Below, one piece after another: positions 53,634-61,584 of a stretch of 64,000 bases of DNA. The position numbers were made by a program, and so were the translations under genes. Position 1 is the first letter of the stretch, and every line of letters starts with the position of its first letter. The DNA is taken from the NCBI GenBank assembly GCA_963722965.1, contig CAVROX010000007.1, forward strand, positions 62,001 through 126,000, given 5' to 3'. Under the pieces are notes generated by a model that was given only the letters and a program-made list of their open reading frames with translations, was not told the origin of the DNA and searched no databases. The stretch is from DATLSM01 sp963722965 (lineage in GTDB: Bacteria; Actinomycetota; Thermoleophilia; Solirubrobacterales; 70-9).

Positions 53634-54795
53634 CTAGAGGATCTCGGCGAGCCGCCGCTCCAGCGCGGTAGATACCTCGTCCCGCACCGGCCCGTCGGCC
53701 AGCCGCTCGGCGAGTGACTCCAAGAACCCCTCGACGATCAGCCCCTTCGCCGTCGCCGGACCCAGCCCCCGCGAGCTCAGGTAGAAGAGCTGGTCGCGAT
53801 CGATTTGGGCGATCGCAGCGGCATGGGTGCAGCGGACGTCGTCGGCGAGGATCTCCAGACCCGGTATCGCGTCGGCGTGGGCGTCGGTGGAGAGCAGCAG
53901 GTTGCGGCTCTCCTGGAAGGCGTCGGTCCGCTGGGCGCCCGGGTCGACCTTGATCATTCCCCGCCAGACCGCGGTTGCACCGGCGGCGAGGACCCCGCGG
54001 AAGGCGAGGTCGGAGTTGGTGTTAGGCGCCGCGTGCTCCTGCGTCGTGTCGTAGTCGAGGTGCTGGCCGAAGCCGCCCGCGTAGCCGCCGGTGACCCGCG
54101 CCTCGGCGCCAGGCCCCGCCAGCTTCGTCTCCATCCGCACCTTGCCGCGCGCCGAGCCGAGGCCCAGTGCGGTCCACTCGAGCCTCCCATCGCGCTCCAC
54201 CTGCGCCCGCTGGGAGGAGAAGATCCAGGCCGACTCAGAGATGTCCTGGGTGTTGAGGTAGCGGAGCGTCGCTCCGCTACCGATCACGAGCTCGACCACC
54301 GAGTTGACCAGCGCGTCGATGCCGTCGTTGGCTGAGCAGGAGTGCTCCCAGACCTCGGCCTCGGCACCCTCCTCGAGCACGATCAGGGTGCGCTGGCTGA
54401 ACGCCACGCCTGTCTCGTCGACCCCGACCTCGATCCGGATCGGCTCCGTGACCCTCACCCCGGCGGCCACGTGGACGAGTACGCCGTCGCGCCAGGCAGC
54501 CTCGTTGCGGGCGACAAAGGGATCCTCGATCGGTACAAGCGAGCCGAGCCGCTGGTCGGATCAGCTCCCCGTCAGTCTCAATCGCCGCGGCCAGCGACAG
54601 CACCCTGGCGCCATCGGGCGCCGTGAATTCGGTCTTCCCAGCGCCCGCCTCATAGGAGTCCAGGTCAAGGCCTGAGAGGTCGGTGAATTCCCACCCCTTC
54701 GTCTGCTGATCGGGCAGCGGAAGCTCCCGCGCGAGAGAGGCGCCTTGCTGGCGCCTCTCTGAAAGCCAGGCAGGTTCAGTCGCGACCTCAGCCAA
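53634..54795 (-). CDS. sufD: Fe-S cluster assembly protein SufD, one frameshift
   Basis: About 386 residues. It starts at TTG (AEVATEPAWLSERRQQGASL), overlapping the sufB stop by 8 nt. One extra base near 54562 separates DGELIR from QRLGSL. The beta-helix core and the SufBD C-terminal motif are present (HLDYDTTQEHAAPNTNSDLA, DDVRCTHAAAIAQIDRDQLF-YLSSRGL). SufD pairs with SufB and SufC in the scaffold that builds 4Fe-4S clusters. Minus-strand order is Rieske-sufB-sufD-thioredoxin-like. Confidence 0.88.
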
Positions 54796-56224
54796 TCGAG
54801 CCCTCCATCTGCAGTTCGATCAGCCGGTTCAGCTCGACCGCGTACTCCATCGGCAGCTCCTTGGTGACCGGCTCGATGAAGCCGTTGACGATCATCTTCG
54901 AGGCCTCCTCCTCGCTCAGACCCGCGGCTCTGCAGGTAAAAGAGCTGCTCGTCGCCGATCTTGGAGACGGTGGCCTCGTGGCCGACGTCGGCGTCGTTCT
55001 CGTCGATCCGGATCGTCGGGTAGGTATCTGAGCGCGAGTCCTCGTCGAGCAGCAGCGCGTCGCAGACGACCTTCGAGCGCGCTTCTTTTGCCCCGTCGGC
55101 GACCTCGAGCAGCCCTCGATAGGTAGCCCGGCCGCCGTCCTTTGAGATCGACTTGGAAAAGATCGAGGAGGAGGTGCGGGGCGCCGCGTGGATGATCTTG
55201 CCGCCGGCGTCTTGGTGCTGGCCCTCGCCGGCGAAGGCGATCGAGAGGATCTCGCCGTGGGCCTCTGGCCCGAGCAGGTAGATCGACGGGTACTTCATCG
55301 TCAGCTTCGAGCCAAGGTTGCAGTCGACCCACTCCATCGTCGCGCCTGCCTGGGCTATCGCCCGCTTGGTGACGAGGTTGTAGACGTTTTGCGACCAGTT
55401 CTGCACGGTCGTGTAGCGGACTCTGGAGCGTCGGGTTTGGCGATGATCTCCACCACCGCCGAGTGCAGCGAGTCAGTTGAGTAGACCGGCGCGGTGCAGC
55501 CCTCGATGTAGTGGACCTCGGCGCCCTCCTCGGCGATGATCAGCGTCCGCTCGAACTGGCCCATGTTCTCGGTGTTGATCCGGAAGTAGGCCTGCAGCGG
55601 CATCTCGACCTTGACCCCGGCCGGCACGTAGACAAAGGAGCCGCCCGACCAGACGGCGGAGTTGAGCGCCGCGAGCTTGTTGTCGTTGGCGGGATAACCG
55701 TCGCCCAGTGCTCGCGGACCAGGTCCTCGTGCTCGCGCAAAGCCGTGTCCATGTCGGTGAAGATCACGCCCTGGGCCTCGAGCTTCTCGTTGACCTGGTG
55801 GTAGACAACCTCGGACTCATACTGGGCACCGACTCCGGCGAGGAATTTGCGCTCCGCCTCGGGGATGCCGAGTCGGTCGAAGGTGTTTTTGATGTCCTCG
55901 GGGACCTCGCTCCAGTCGCGGCTGTTCTTCTCGGAGGCGCGGACGAAGTAGTGGATGTCAGTCGAAGTCGATCTGGCCGAGGTCCCCGCCCCAGGTCGGC
56001 GTCGGACGCGCGATGAAGTGATCAAGGGCCTTCAAGCGGAAGTCCCGCATCCACTGCGGCTCGTCCTTGTACTCGGAAATCGATTCGACCACCTCGCGCG
56101 AAAGCCCCTTCGGGGCCTTGTAGGCGTAGCCGGTCTCGGGGTCGTGGAAGCCGAACTTCTCCTTGTAGTCGGCGTTGATGCCGGCGAGCTCTCTTTTCTC
56201 CGCGAGTACCTCTGGCGTTGCCAT
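54788..56224 (-). CDS. sufB: Fe-S cluster assembly scaffold SufB, several frameshifts
   Basis: About 475 residues in total. It starts at ATG 2 nt after the Rieske gene stop: ATPEVLAEKRELAGINADYK, then TGYAYKAPKGLSREVVESIS. Later blocks in other frames are WSEVPEDIKNTFDRLGIPEA, AYFRINTENMGQFERTLIIA, WVDCNLGSKLTMKYPSIYLL and DADVGHEATVSKIGDEQLFY. All are in the right order for SufB. Breaks lie near 55960, 55690, 55415 and 54923. SufB is normally essential here and every segment is conserved, so I read the breaks as sequence errors. Confidence 0.85.
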
Positions 56225-56226
56225 GG

Positions 56227-56556
56227 TCAATCTACCTCCAAGATGATGGTGTCGTCCGCGACGGCTATCGGGAACGTCTGCACCGGAGCATAGGCGGGCA
56301 GCGTCTTGGGCCTGCCGGTGGTCAGGTCGAAGAGGGAGCCGTGGCGGGGGCACTCGACCGTGCAGGCCGCGGCGTCGAACTCGCCCTCGGCGAGCGGCCC
56401 GTCGTCGTGGGAGCAGCGGTCCTCAATCGCGTGCAGCCTACCGTCGCAGTTGAACACCCCGATCTTGCGCCCATCGTGCTCGACCAGGCGCATCTCGCCG
56501 GGCGCCAGCTCATCGACAGGGCAGACGGGGATGGATGTTCGGGTGGTATCTGGCAA
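56227..56556 (-). CDS. Rieske 2Fe-2S ferredoxin
   Basis: A 109-residue protein starting at TTG with GAGGAG upstream. The Rieske cluster ligands are Cys48/His50 (DRCSHDDGPL) and Cys69/His72 (ECPRHGSLFDL). It lacks a membrane anchor, so it resembles soluble dioxygenase-type ferredoxins. It is first in the Rieske-sufB-sufD block, 2 nt before sufB. An IscR-type palindrome lies about 43 bp upstream. It may supply electrons for cluster assembly, but this is inferred from position. Confidence 0.9.
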   Translation of the reverse strand: MPDTTRTSIPVCPVDELAPGEMRLVEHDGRKIGVFNCDGRLHAIEDRCSHDDGPLAEGEFDAAACTVECPRHGSLFDLTTGRPKTLPAYAPVQTFPIAVADDTIILEVD

Positions 56557-56598
56557 GGGTTGGGCGCTCCTCAAGGCGCGATAGTGCGGGTTGAGACT

Positions 56599-56621
56599 AA
56601 TCCTACTTCCACAGTCGGATT
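56599..56621. promoter_or_regulatory. Candidate IscR/Rrf2 operator upstream of Rieske-sufBD
   Basis: AATCCTACT-TCCAC-AGTCGGATT is a near-perfect inverted repeat (8 of 9 arm positions). Read on the minus strand it gives CCGACT-N5-AGTAGG, the spacing and core of IscR type-1 sites (YYGACT-N5-AGTCRR). A related copy lies before the Rrf2 gene at 60556-60578. Confidence 0.65.
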
Positions 56622-56784
56622 TTAGCGGCCGGCGCGGATTCGCCGCCTTCCTAACAACCGCTTGACCTTTGTCCTCACCGCAGATGCGAGTATCGGACGG
56701 AGATTTCGCCAAACGGGGCGAGTACGGGCATATGTTTCGCAGATCAGGCCCCCAAAGCGGGAGAACTTCGAGGAGAGGAAAGCG

Positions 56785-57576
56785 ATGAGCGAGCGGACCA
56801 GCTACCGACCTGGCACCCCGTCGTGGGTTGATCTCGGGACCCCTGACCAAGACCAGGCGGTCGGATTTTACAGCGCACTTTTCGGTTGGGAGGTGGAGGA
56901 GAGCGAGAACCCCGAGCAGACCGGCGGTTACCGGATGGCGACGCTGCGCGGGAAGGCGATCGGCGGCCTGATGAAACTGATGCAGGAGGGCCAGCCGCCG
57001 GCCTGGATGACCTACGTCTCGGTCACCGACGCCGAGGAGATCGCGGACGAGGTCCGCGCGGCCGGAGGCAACGTGATGGTGGGGCCGATGGACGTTCTTG
57101 AAATCGGTCGCATGGCGGTATTCGCCGATCCGACCGGAGCCGTCTTCGGCATCTGGCAGCCGCGCGCCTTCGTCGGAGCGGGCCTCGTCAACGAGCCGGG
57201 CGCCTTCACCTGGAACGAGCTCAACACCCGTGACCCCGATGCAGCCAAGGCGTTCTACACAGCCGTCTTTGGCTGGGAGGTGACCGAGCACGACATGGGT
57301 GAGATGGGCTCCTACGTTGAGTGGAAGCAAGGTGAGGACTCGATCGGCGGGATGATGGACATGCGTGGCAGGGTCCCCGACGAGGTGCCCGCCCACTGGC
57401 TCACCTACTTCGCGGTCGAGGACACCGACGCGGCGGTGGCGAGGGTGAAGGAGCTGGGCGGCGGCGTCGCCTTCGGCCCGATCGACATCATGGCCGGCCG
57501 TTTCGCCGTGGTCCACGACCCCCACGGCGCGACCTTCGCCGTGATCAAGATGGCCGAGCAGGGTGCCGCGCAGTAG
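56785..57576 (+). CDS. Two-domain VOC (glyoxalase-like) protein
   Basis: A 263-residue protein starting at ATG with GAGGAGAGG upstream. Two tandem VOC modules are obvious from the repeated opening PSWVDLGTPDQDQAVGFYSA / FTWNELNTRDPDAAKAFYTA and the repeated FADPTGAVFGIWQ / VHDPHGATFAVIK ends. It resembles the actinobacterial CFP30B/27-kDa antigen group, whose reaction is not established. It is on the plus strand between two minus-strand SUF blocks. Confidence 0.88.
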   Translation: MSERTSYRPGTPSWVDLGTPDQDQAVGFYSALFGWEVEESENPEQTGGYRMATLRGKAIGGLMKLMQEGQPPAWMTYVSVTDAEEIADEVRAAGGNVMVGPMDVLEIGRMAVFADPTGAVFGIWQPRAFVGAGLVNEPGAFTWNELNTRDPDAAKAFYTAVFGWEVTEHDMGEMGSYVEWKQGEDSIGGMMDMRGRVPDEVPAHWLTYFAVEDTDAAVARVKELGGGVAFGPIDIMAGRFAVVHDPHGATFAVIKMAEQGAAQ

Positions 57577-57609
57577 CGCACGATCGGGGTCGCGAGCGGT
57601 GCCGCGAGT

Positions 57610-58035
57610 TCAGCTCGTCGTCGCCTCGGCCGGGTTGCCGGCCTCGCCCTCGTCCTCCCATTCGGCGGCTCTGCCGAGACTGGCGCTCTTGACCACCTTG
57701 AGGCCAAGCATCGCGCACTTCATCCGGGTCGCCGAGATCTCAATCCCGAGCAGGTCGAGGACGAGGTCCTTCGGCAGCCGCAAAAGCTCCTCCCGCCTCT
57801 TGCCAATCAGCTCCTCGGTGAGCAGCGAGGTCGCAGCGGTGGAGATCGCGCATCCTTTCCCCTCGAAGGCGACCTCGGCGACCCTTCCCTCACCGTCGAG
57901 GCGGATCGTCACATGTTGCTCGTCGCCGCAGAAGGGGTTGGTGTCCTCGAACTCCAGATCGGGGTTATCAAGCCGCCCGAAGTTGTGCGGCCGCTTGTAG
58001 TGCTCGAGGATCTGATCGCGGTACAGCTCATCCAT
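57610..58035 (-). CDS. sufU: SufU-like sulfur-transfer / scaffold protein
   Basis: A 141-residue protein. The three conserved cysteines are Cys36 (NPFCGDE), Cys62 (GKGCAIS) and Cys107 (RMKCAMLGL), with Asp38 in GDE, the Zn ligands of SufU. The ATG at 58033-58035 gives the usual MDELYRDQILEHYKRPHNFG start. The SufS-like reading frame runs into it without a stop, so a fused product is possible. SufU accepts persulfide sulfur from SufS. Confidence 0.9.
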   Translation of the reverse strand: MDELYRDQILEHYKRPHNFGRLDNPDLEFEDTNPFCGDEQHVTIRLDGEGRVAEVAFEGKGCAISTAATSLLTEELIGKRREELLRLPKDLVLDLLGIEISATRMKCAMLGLKVVKSASLGRAAEWEDEGEAGNPAEATTS

Positions 58036-59282
58036 CAGGTTGAAGACCCTCCTGGCGTCGCGCAAGCCCTCGACCAGGCGGTCGATCTCCTCGGTGGTCG
58101 TGTAGGCGCCGAAGCTGGCGCGGGCGGTGGCGGCGACGCCGAGGCGGTCCATCAGCGGCTGGGCGCAGTGGTGGCCGGCGCGGACCGCGATGCCGTGGCG
58201 GTCGAGGATCTCGGAGACGTCGTGGGCGTGGATGCCCTCAAGCTCGAAGGAGACCGGACCGATCCGCCCCGCTCGCCGGCGGGCGGGCCGAAGACCCGCA
58301 GGCCCGGGCACCTCGGCCAGCCGCGCCAGCGCGTAGCCGGCGATCTCACGCTCGTGCTCGAGCACGCTGCTCATCCCCAGTCCGTCGAGCCAGCGCAGCG
58401 CCGAGGCCATCCCGATCGCCTGCGCGATAGCCGGCGTGCCCGCCTCGAAGCGGGCGGGAGGGTCCGCGTAGGTCGTTCTCTCGCGGGTGACCTTGCGGAT
58501 CATCGAGCCGCCGCCCATGAACGGCGGCATCTCGCGCAGCAGCTCCAGCCGCGCCCACAGCGCCCCGATCCCGGTCGGCCCGTAGGGCTTGTGTCCGGTC
58601 AGGCGTAGAAGTCGACGCCGAGCGCGCCAGGTCGAGCGGCAGCTTCGGCGCCGCCTGCGCGCCGTCGGCGAGCACCAGCGCGCCGGCCTCGTGCGCCGCC
58701 GCGCGATCTCCGCCACCGGGTTCTCGGTCCCAAGCACGTTGGAGACGTGGGCGACCGCGACCAGCTTCGGCCCGCGCGCCAGCAGCGCGCTCGAGCGCCT
58801 CGAGGTCGAGCAGGCCGTCGCCGTCGACCGGCGACCTAGTCGATCTCCGCCCCGCTGCGCTCGGCGAGCTGCTGCCAGGGGACGATGTTCGAGTGGTGCT
58901 CCATCTCGGTGAGGACGATCCGGTCGCCCGGCGCCGACGTTGGCGTCACCCCAGGCTCGCGCGACCAGGTTGATCGCCTCCGGTCGCGTTGCGGTGAAGA
59001 CGACCTCCCGCCGTCGGCGGCGCCGATGTGGTCGGCGACCGTCGCCCGTGCGCCCTCGAAAGCTTCGGTCGCCTCCGCCGCGAGCGTGTGGGAGCCGCGG
59101 TGGACGTTGGCGTGATGACGGCGCTCGTAGCGATCGACAGCCTGATCGAGGCCAGCACTCGCTGGGCGCTGGCGCCGCTGTCCAGGTAGGCGACCGGCCG
59201 CCCGTGCACCTCGCGCTCCAGGGCCGGGAAGTCGGCGCGGACCTTCTCAGATCGGGAACCGCGGTCGGGTCGAGACGTTCAC
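58036..59282 (-). CDS. sufS: SufS-type cysteine desulfurase, heavily frameshifted
   Basis: About 415 residues in several frames. It starts at GTG (NVSTRPRFPI), then EREVHGRPVAYLDSGASAQR, LVAVAHVSNVLGTENPVAEI, the PLP-lysine region LTGHKPYGPTGIGALW, FMGGGSMIRKV and TYADPPARFEAGTPAIAQAI. The persulfide cysteine is in RAGHHCAQPLMDRL. Frame changes cluster between about 58600 and 59260. The last 190 residues are intact and continue in frame into sufU. PLP-dependent, it takes sulfur from cysteine for Fe-S assembly. Confidence 0.82.
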
Positions 59283-60045
59283 GCCGCCGCCTCCGACCTC
59301 CTCGCGGATCCAGCCGTAGCCCTTCGCCTCGAGCTCGCCGACCAGCTCCGGGCCGCCCTCCCTGACGATCCGGCCCTGGTACATGACGTGCACGTAGTCC
59401 GGCTTGACCAGGTGCAGGATGCGCTGGTAGTGGGTGATGATCAGCACGCCCATGTCGGGGCCGGCGAACCGTGTTGACGCCGTCGGCGACCATGCGCAGC
59501 GCGTCGATGTCGAGCCCCGAGTCGGTCTCGTCGAGGATCGCGATCTCGGGCTGCTGCAGCGCCAGCTGCAGGATCTCCATCCGCTTCTTCTCGCCGCCGG
59601 AGAAGCCCTCGTTGAGGTAGCGGGTGGAGAAGTCCTTCGGGATGTTGGTCAGCTCCATCGCCGCCTGGCGACCGTCTGGCGGAATCCTTGAGCTTGATCG
59701 GCTCCTCGCCGCGCGCCTCGCGGTGGGCGTTCATCACCAGTCCGCAGGTACTTGGTGACCGTGACCCCGGGATCGCGACCGGGTACTGGAAGGCCATGAA
59801 GAGCCCCGCCTGCGAGCGCTCGTCGGGGTCGGCCTCGGTGATGTCCTCCCCCCTGAAGAAGATCTTCCCCTCGGTCACCTCGAGCCCCGGGTGGCCCATG
59901 ATCGCGTTGGCGAGGGTCGACTTGCCGGACCCGTTGGGTCCCATCAGCGCGTGGATCTCGCCCTTCTCGACGTCAGGTCGAGCGCCGCGCAGGATCTCCT
60001 TTCCCCGGCGCTGACGTGGAGGTTTCGGATCTCTAGCTCAGCCAA
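59279..60045 (-). CDS. sufC: SufC ATPase of the SUF system, several frameshifts
   Basis: About 255 residues. It starts at TTG (AELEIRNLHVSAGE) with GGAG upstream. Walker A is ALMGPNGSGKST-like (MGPNGSGKSTLANAIMGHPG), the signature is GFSGGEKKRMEILQLALQQP, and Walker B is EIAILDETDSGLDIDALRMV. VLIITHYQRILHLVKPDYVH is the H-loop. Breaks are needed near 59970, 59760, 59680 and 59465. The inferred stop overlaps the sufS start (GTGA). SufC powers the SufBCD scaffold. Confidence 0.85.
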
Positions 60046-60073
60046 TTTCACTCCGTTCCTGGTGTTGAGAGGG

Positions 60074-60548
60074 TCAGGCGGCGCTGCCAGCGCCGCGACT
60101 TCGCTGGCGCCCGGCTGGGCCGGCGAACTCGACCAGCTCGGCCAGCGTCGTCGCCGGCCAGCGCCTTGGTGATCCCGCCCTGCACGCGCGTCCACAGCAG
60201 CTTCGTCGCGCAGCCGCGGTCGGCGTCGGTCTCGTGCGAGCACAGCACCTTGCGCTCGGTGCGGTCGTGGAAGCACTCCATCGGGGCGATCTGCCCCTCG
60301 AGCGCCTGCACCACCTCGTCCATCGTGATCTCCTCCGCCGGCCTGGCCAGCCAGTAGCCGCCGTGGGCGCCGCGGGTGGAGATGACGAGGCCTGCCTTGC
60401 GCAGCTTCGCGACGAGGTGCTCGAGGTAGGAGAGCGGCAGCCGCTCCGCCTCGGCGACGGCGCTGAGGGAGATCGGCACCGAGCCCGGCTGGCGGCCCAG
60501 CTCGACCATCAGTCGGACGCCGTACTCGGCTTTGGTCGAGAACAACAT
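60074..60548 (-). CDS. Rrf2-family (IscR-like) Fe-S-sensing regulator, one frameshift near the end
   Basis: About 158 residues starting at ATG. The winged helix spans residues 1-70 (STKAEYGVRLMVELGRQPGS, LPLSYLEHLVAKLRKAGLVI, RGAHGGYWLARPAEEIT). Three cysteines (Cys92 in PMECFHD, Cys103 in VLCSH, Cys113 in RGCATK) match the cluster-ligand pattern of IscR. One extra base near 60150 moves the natural end (LAELVEFAGPAG) to TGA at 60074-60076; as sequenced the frame continues to 60048. It heads the sufC-sufS-sufU block. An IscR-type palindrome lies 8 bp before it, so autoregulation is likely. Confidence 0.87.
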
Positions 60549-60555
60549 CGCCTTA

Positions 60556-60578
60556 AATCCTACTGAAGGGGTCGGTTA
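60556..60578. promoter_or_regulatory. Candidate IscR/Rrf2 operator upstream of the Rrf2-sufCSU block
   Basis: AATCCTACT-GAAGG-GGTCGGTTA shares the exact left arm AATCCTACT and the TCGG core of the site at 56599-56621, with the same 5-bp spacer. The right arm keeps 6 of 9 positions. It lies between the Rrf2 gene and the divergent htpX gene and could affect both. Confidence 0.6.
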
Positions 60579-60639
60579 TTGGCCGCGTCAAGGGCTGCGT
60601 CATAATCGAAGCCACTACCCGAGGAGGATTCCAGCAGCG

Positions 60640-61497
60640 ATGAGCACAACCAAGCAGTCAAACTTCGGTGCGACGATCCGCACCACGATCCTGATGGCCT
60701 CGCTCTCGGGGCTCCTCGTCGTGATCGGGGCCCTGATCGGCGGCGCCAGCACCGCACTCCTGTTCCTTGGTTTCGCGGTGCTGATCAACTTCTTCTCCTA
60801 TTTCTTCAGCGACAAGATGGCGCTGGCGATGAGCCGCGCGAAGCCGGTCAGCGAAGAGGAAGCGCCGAAGCTCTACGCAACCGTGCGCGAACTGACGACC
60901 CGCGCGGGCCTGCCGATGCCGCGCCTTTACCTGATTCCCGCCGACCAGCCCAACGCCTTCGCCACCGGCCGCAATCCTGAGCACTCGGCGGTTGCCGTCA
61001 CCCGCGGCATCCTCAATCTTCTCCCCGACGAAGAGCTGCGCGGGGTGCTCGGGCACGAGCTGACCCACATCCGCCACCGCGACATCCTGATTCAGTCGGT
61101 CGCCTCAAGCATCGGTGCCGCGATCACCTACCTCGCCTACATGCTGCTTTGGTTCGGCGATGAAGACAACTCGCCGCTTGCGCTCGTCGGCCGATTCGCG
61201 ATCTTCCTCCTGGCGCCGATCGCCGCTTCGATCATCCAGCTGGCGATCTCGCGACAGCGCGAGTACGCAGCCGACGCCGGTGGGGCGGAAATCAGCGGCA
61301 ATCCGGAGGCGCTGGCAAGCGCCCTGTTGCGGCTCGAGCAGGGTGCGACGGCGATGCCGATGCAGGTCAACCAGGCCGCCGAGCCGCTCTACATCGTCAA
61401 GCCCTTCGCCAGCAAGGGCCTCGCCGGCCTCTTCTCCACGCATCCGCCGATCGAGGAGCGCGTCCGCCGCCTTCGTCAGATGCGCCCCTCCCTCTAG
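60640..61497 (+). CDS. htpX: HtpX-family M48 membrane metalloprotease
   Basis: A 285-residue protein starting at ATG with GAGGAGG upstream. Two N-terminal helices (about 15-56) precede the catalytic domain. The zinc motif is HELTH (His139-His143) in VLGHELTHIRHRDIL, and the third ligand is Glu in SRQREYAADAGG. Two further helices lie between them, and FSTHPPIEERVRRLRQM is the C-terminal signature. HtpX degrades misfolded membrane proteins. TTGGCC-16-CATAAT upstream could be its promoter. Confidence 0.92.
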   Translation: MSTTKQSNFGATIRTTILMASLSGLLVVIGALIGGASTALLFLGFAVLINFFSYFFSDKMALAMSRAKPVSEEEAPKLYATVRELTTRAGLPMPRLYLIPADQPNAFATGRNPEHSAVAVTRGILNLLPDEELRGVLGHELTHIRHRDILIQSVASSIGAAITYLAYMLLWFGDEDNSPLALVGRFAIFLLAPIAASIIQLAISRQREYAADAGGAEISGNPEALASALLRLEQGATAMPMQVNQAAEPLYIVKPFASKGLAGLFSTHPPIEERVRRLRQMRPSL

Positions 61498-61541
61498 GGC
61501 GCCGTTGGGGCGCCAGGGCCCGAGCTCGCGGGACATTGTTA

Positions 61542-61557
61542 CTATACTTTTTGAAGT
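61542..61557 (+). promoter_or_regulatory. 16-bp shared element, copy 1 (before rhodanese-E1 gene)
   Basis: CTATACTTTTTGAAGT is identical at all 16 positions to 63601-63616 before cysM. It contains TATACT, a plausible -10 box, and a TACTT-TTTG-AAGTA inverted repeat. It lies 27 bp before the ATG, which has its own AGGAG site. Confidence 0.65.
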
Positions 61558-61584
61558 AAAGCTGATCCGGATTTAGGAGATTCA

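Noticed and set aside
44827..60200. Programmed +1 frameshifting as an explanation for the many breaks
   Set aside because: The break contexts share no slippery sequence or stop codon, affect unrelated genes and cluster by region. Sequence error is simpler.
61497..61513. GGCGCC repeats after htpX as a rho-independent terminator
   Set aside because: The stem is short and there is no T-tract. No convincing intrinsic terminator was found in the window.
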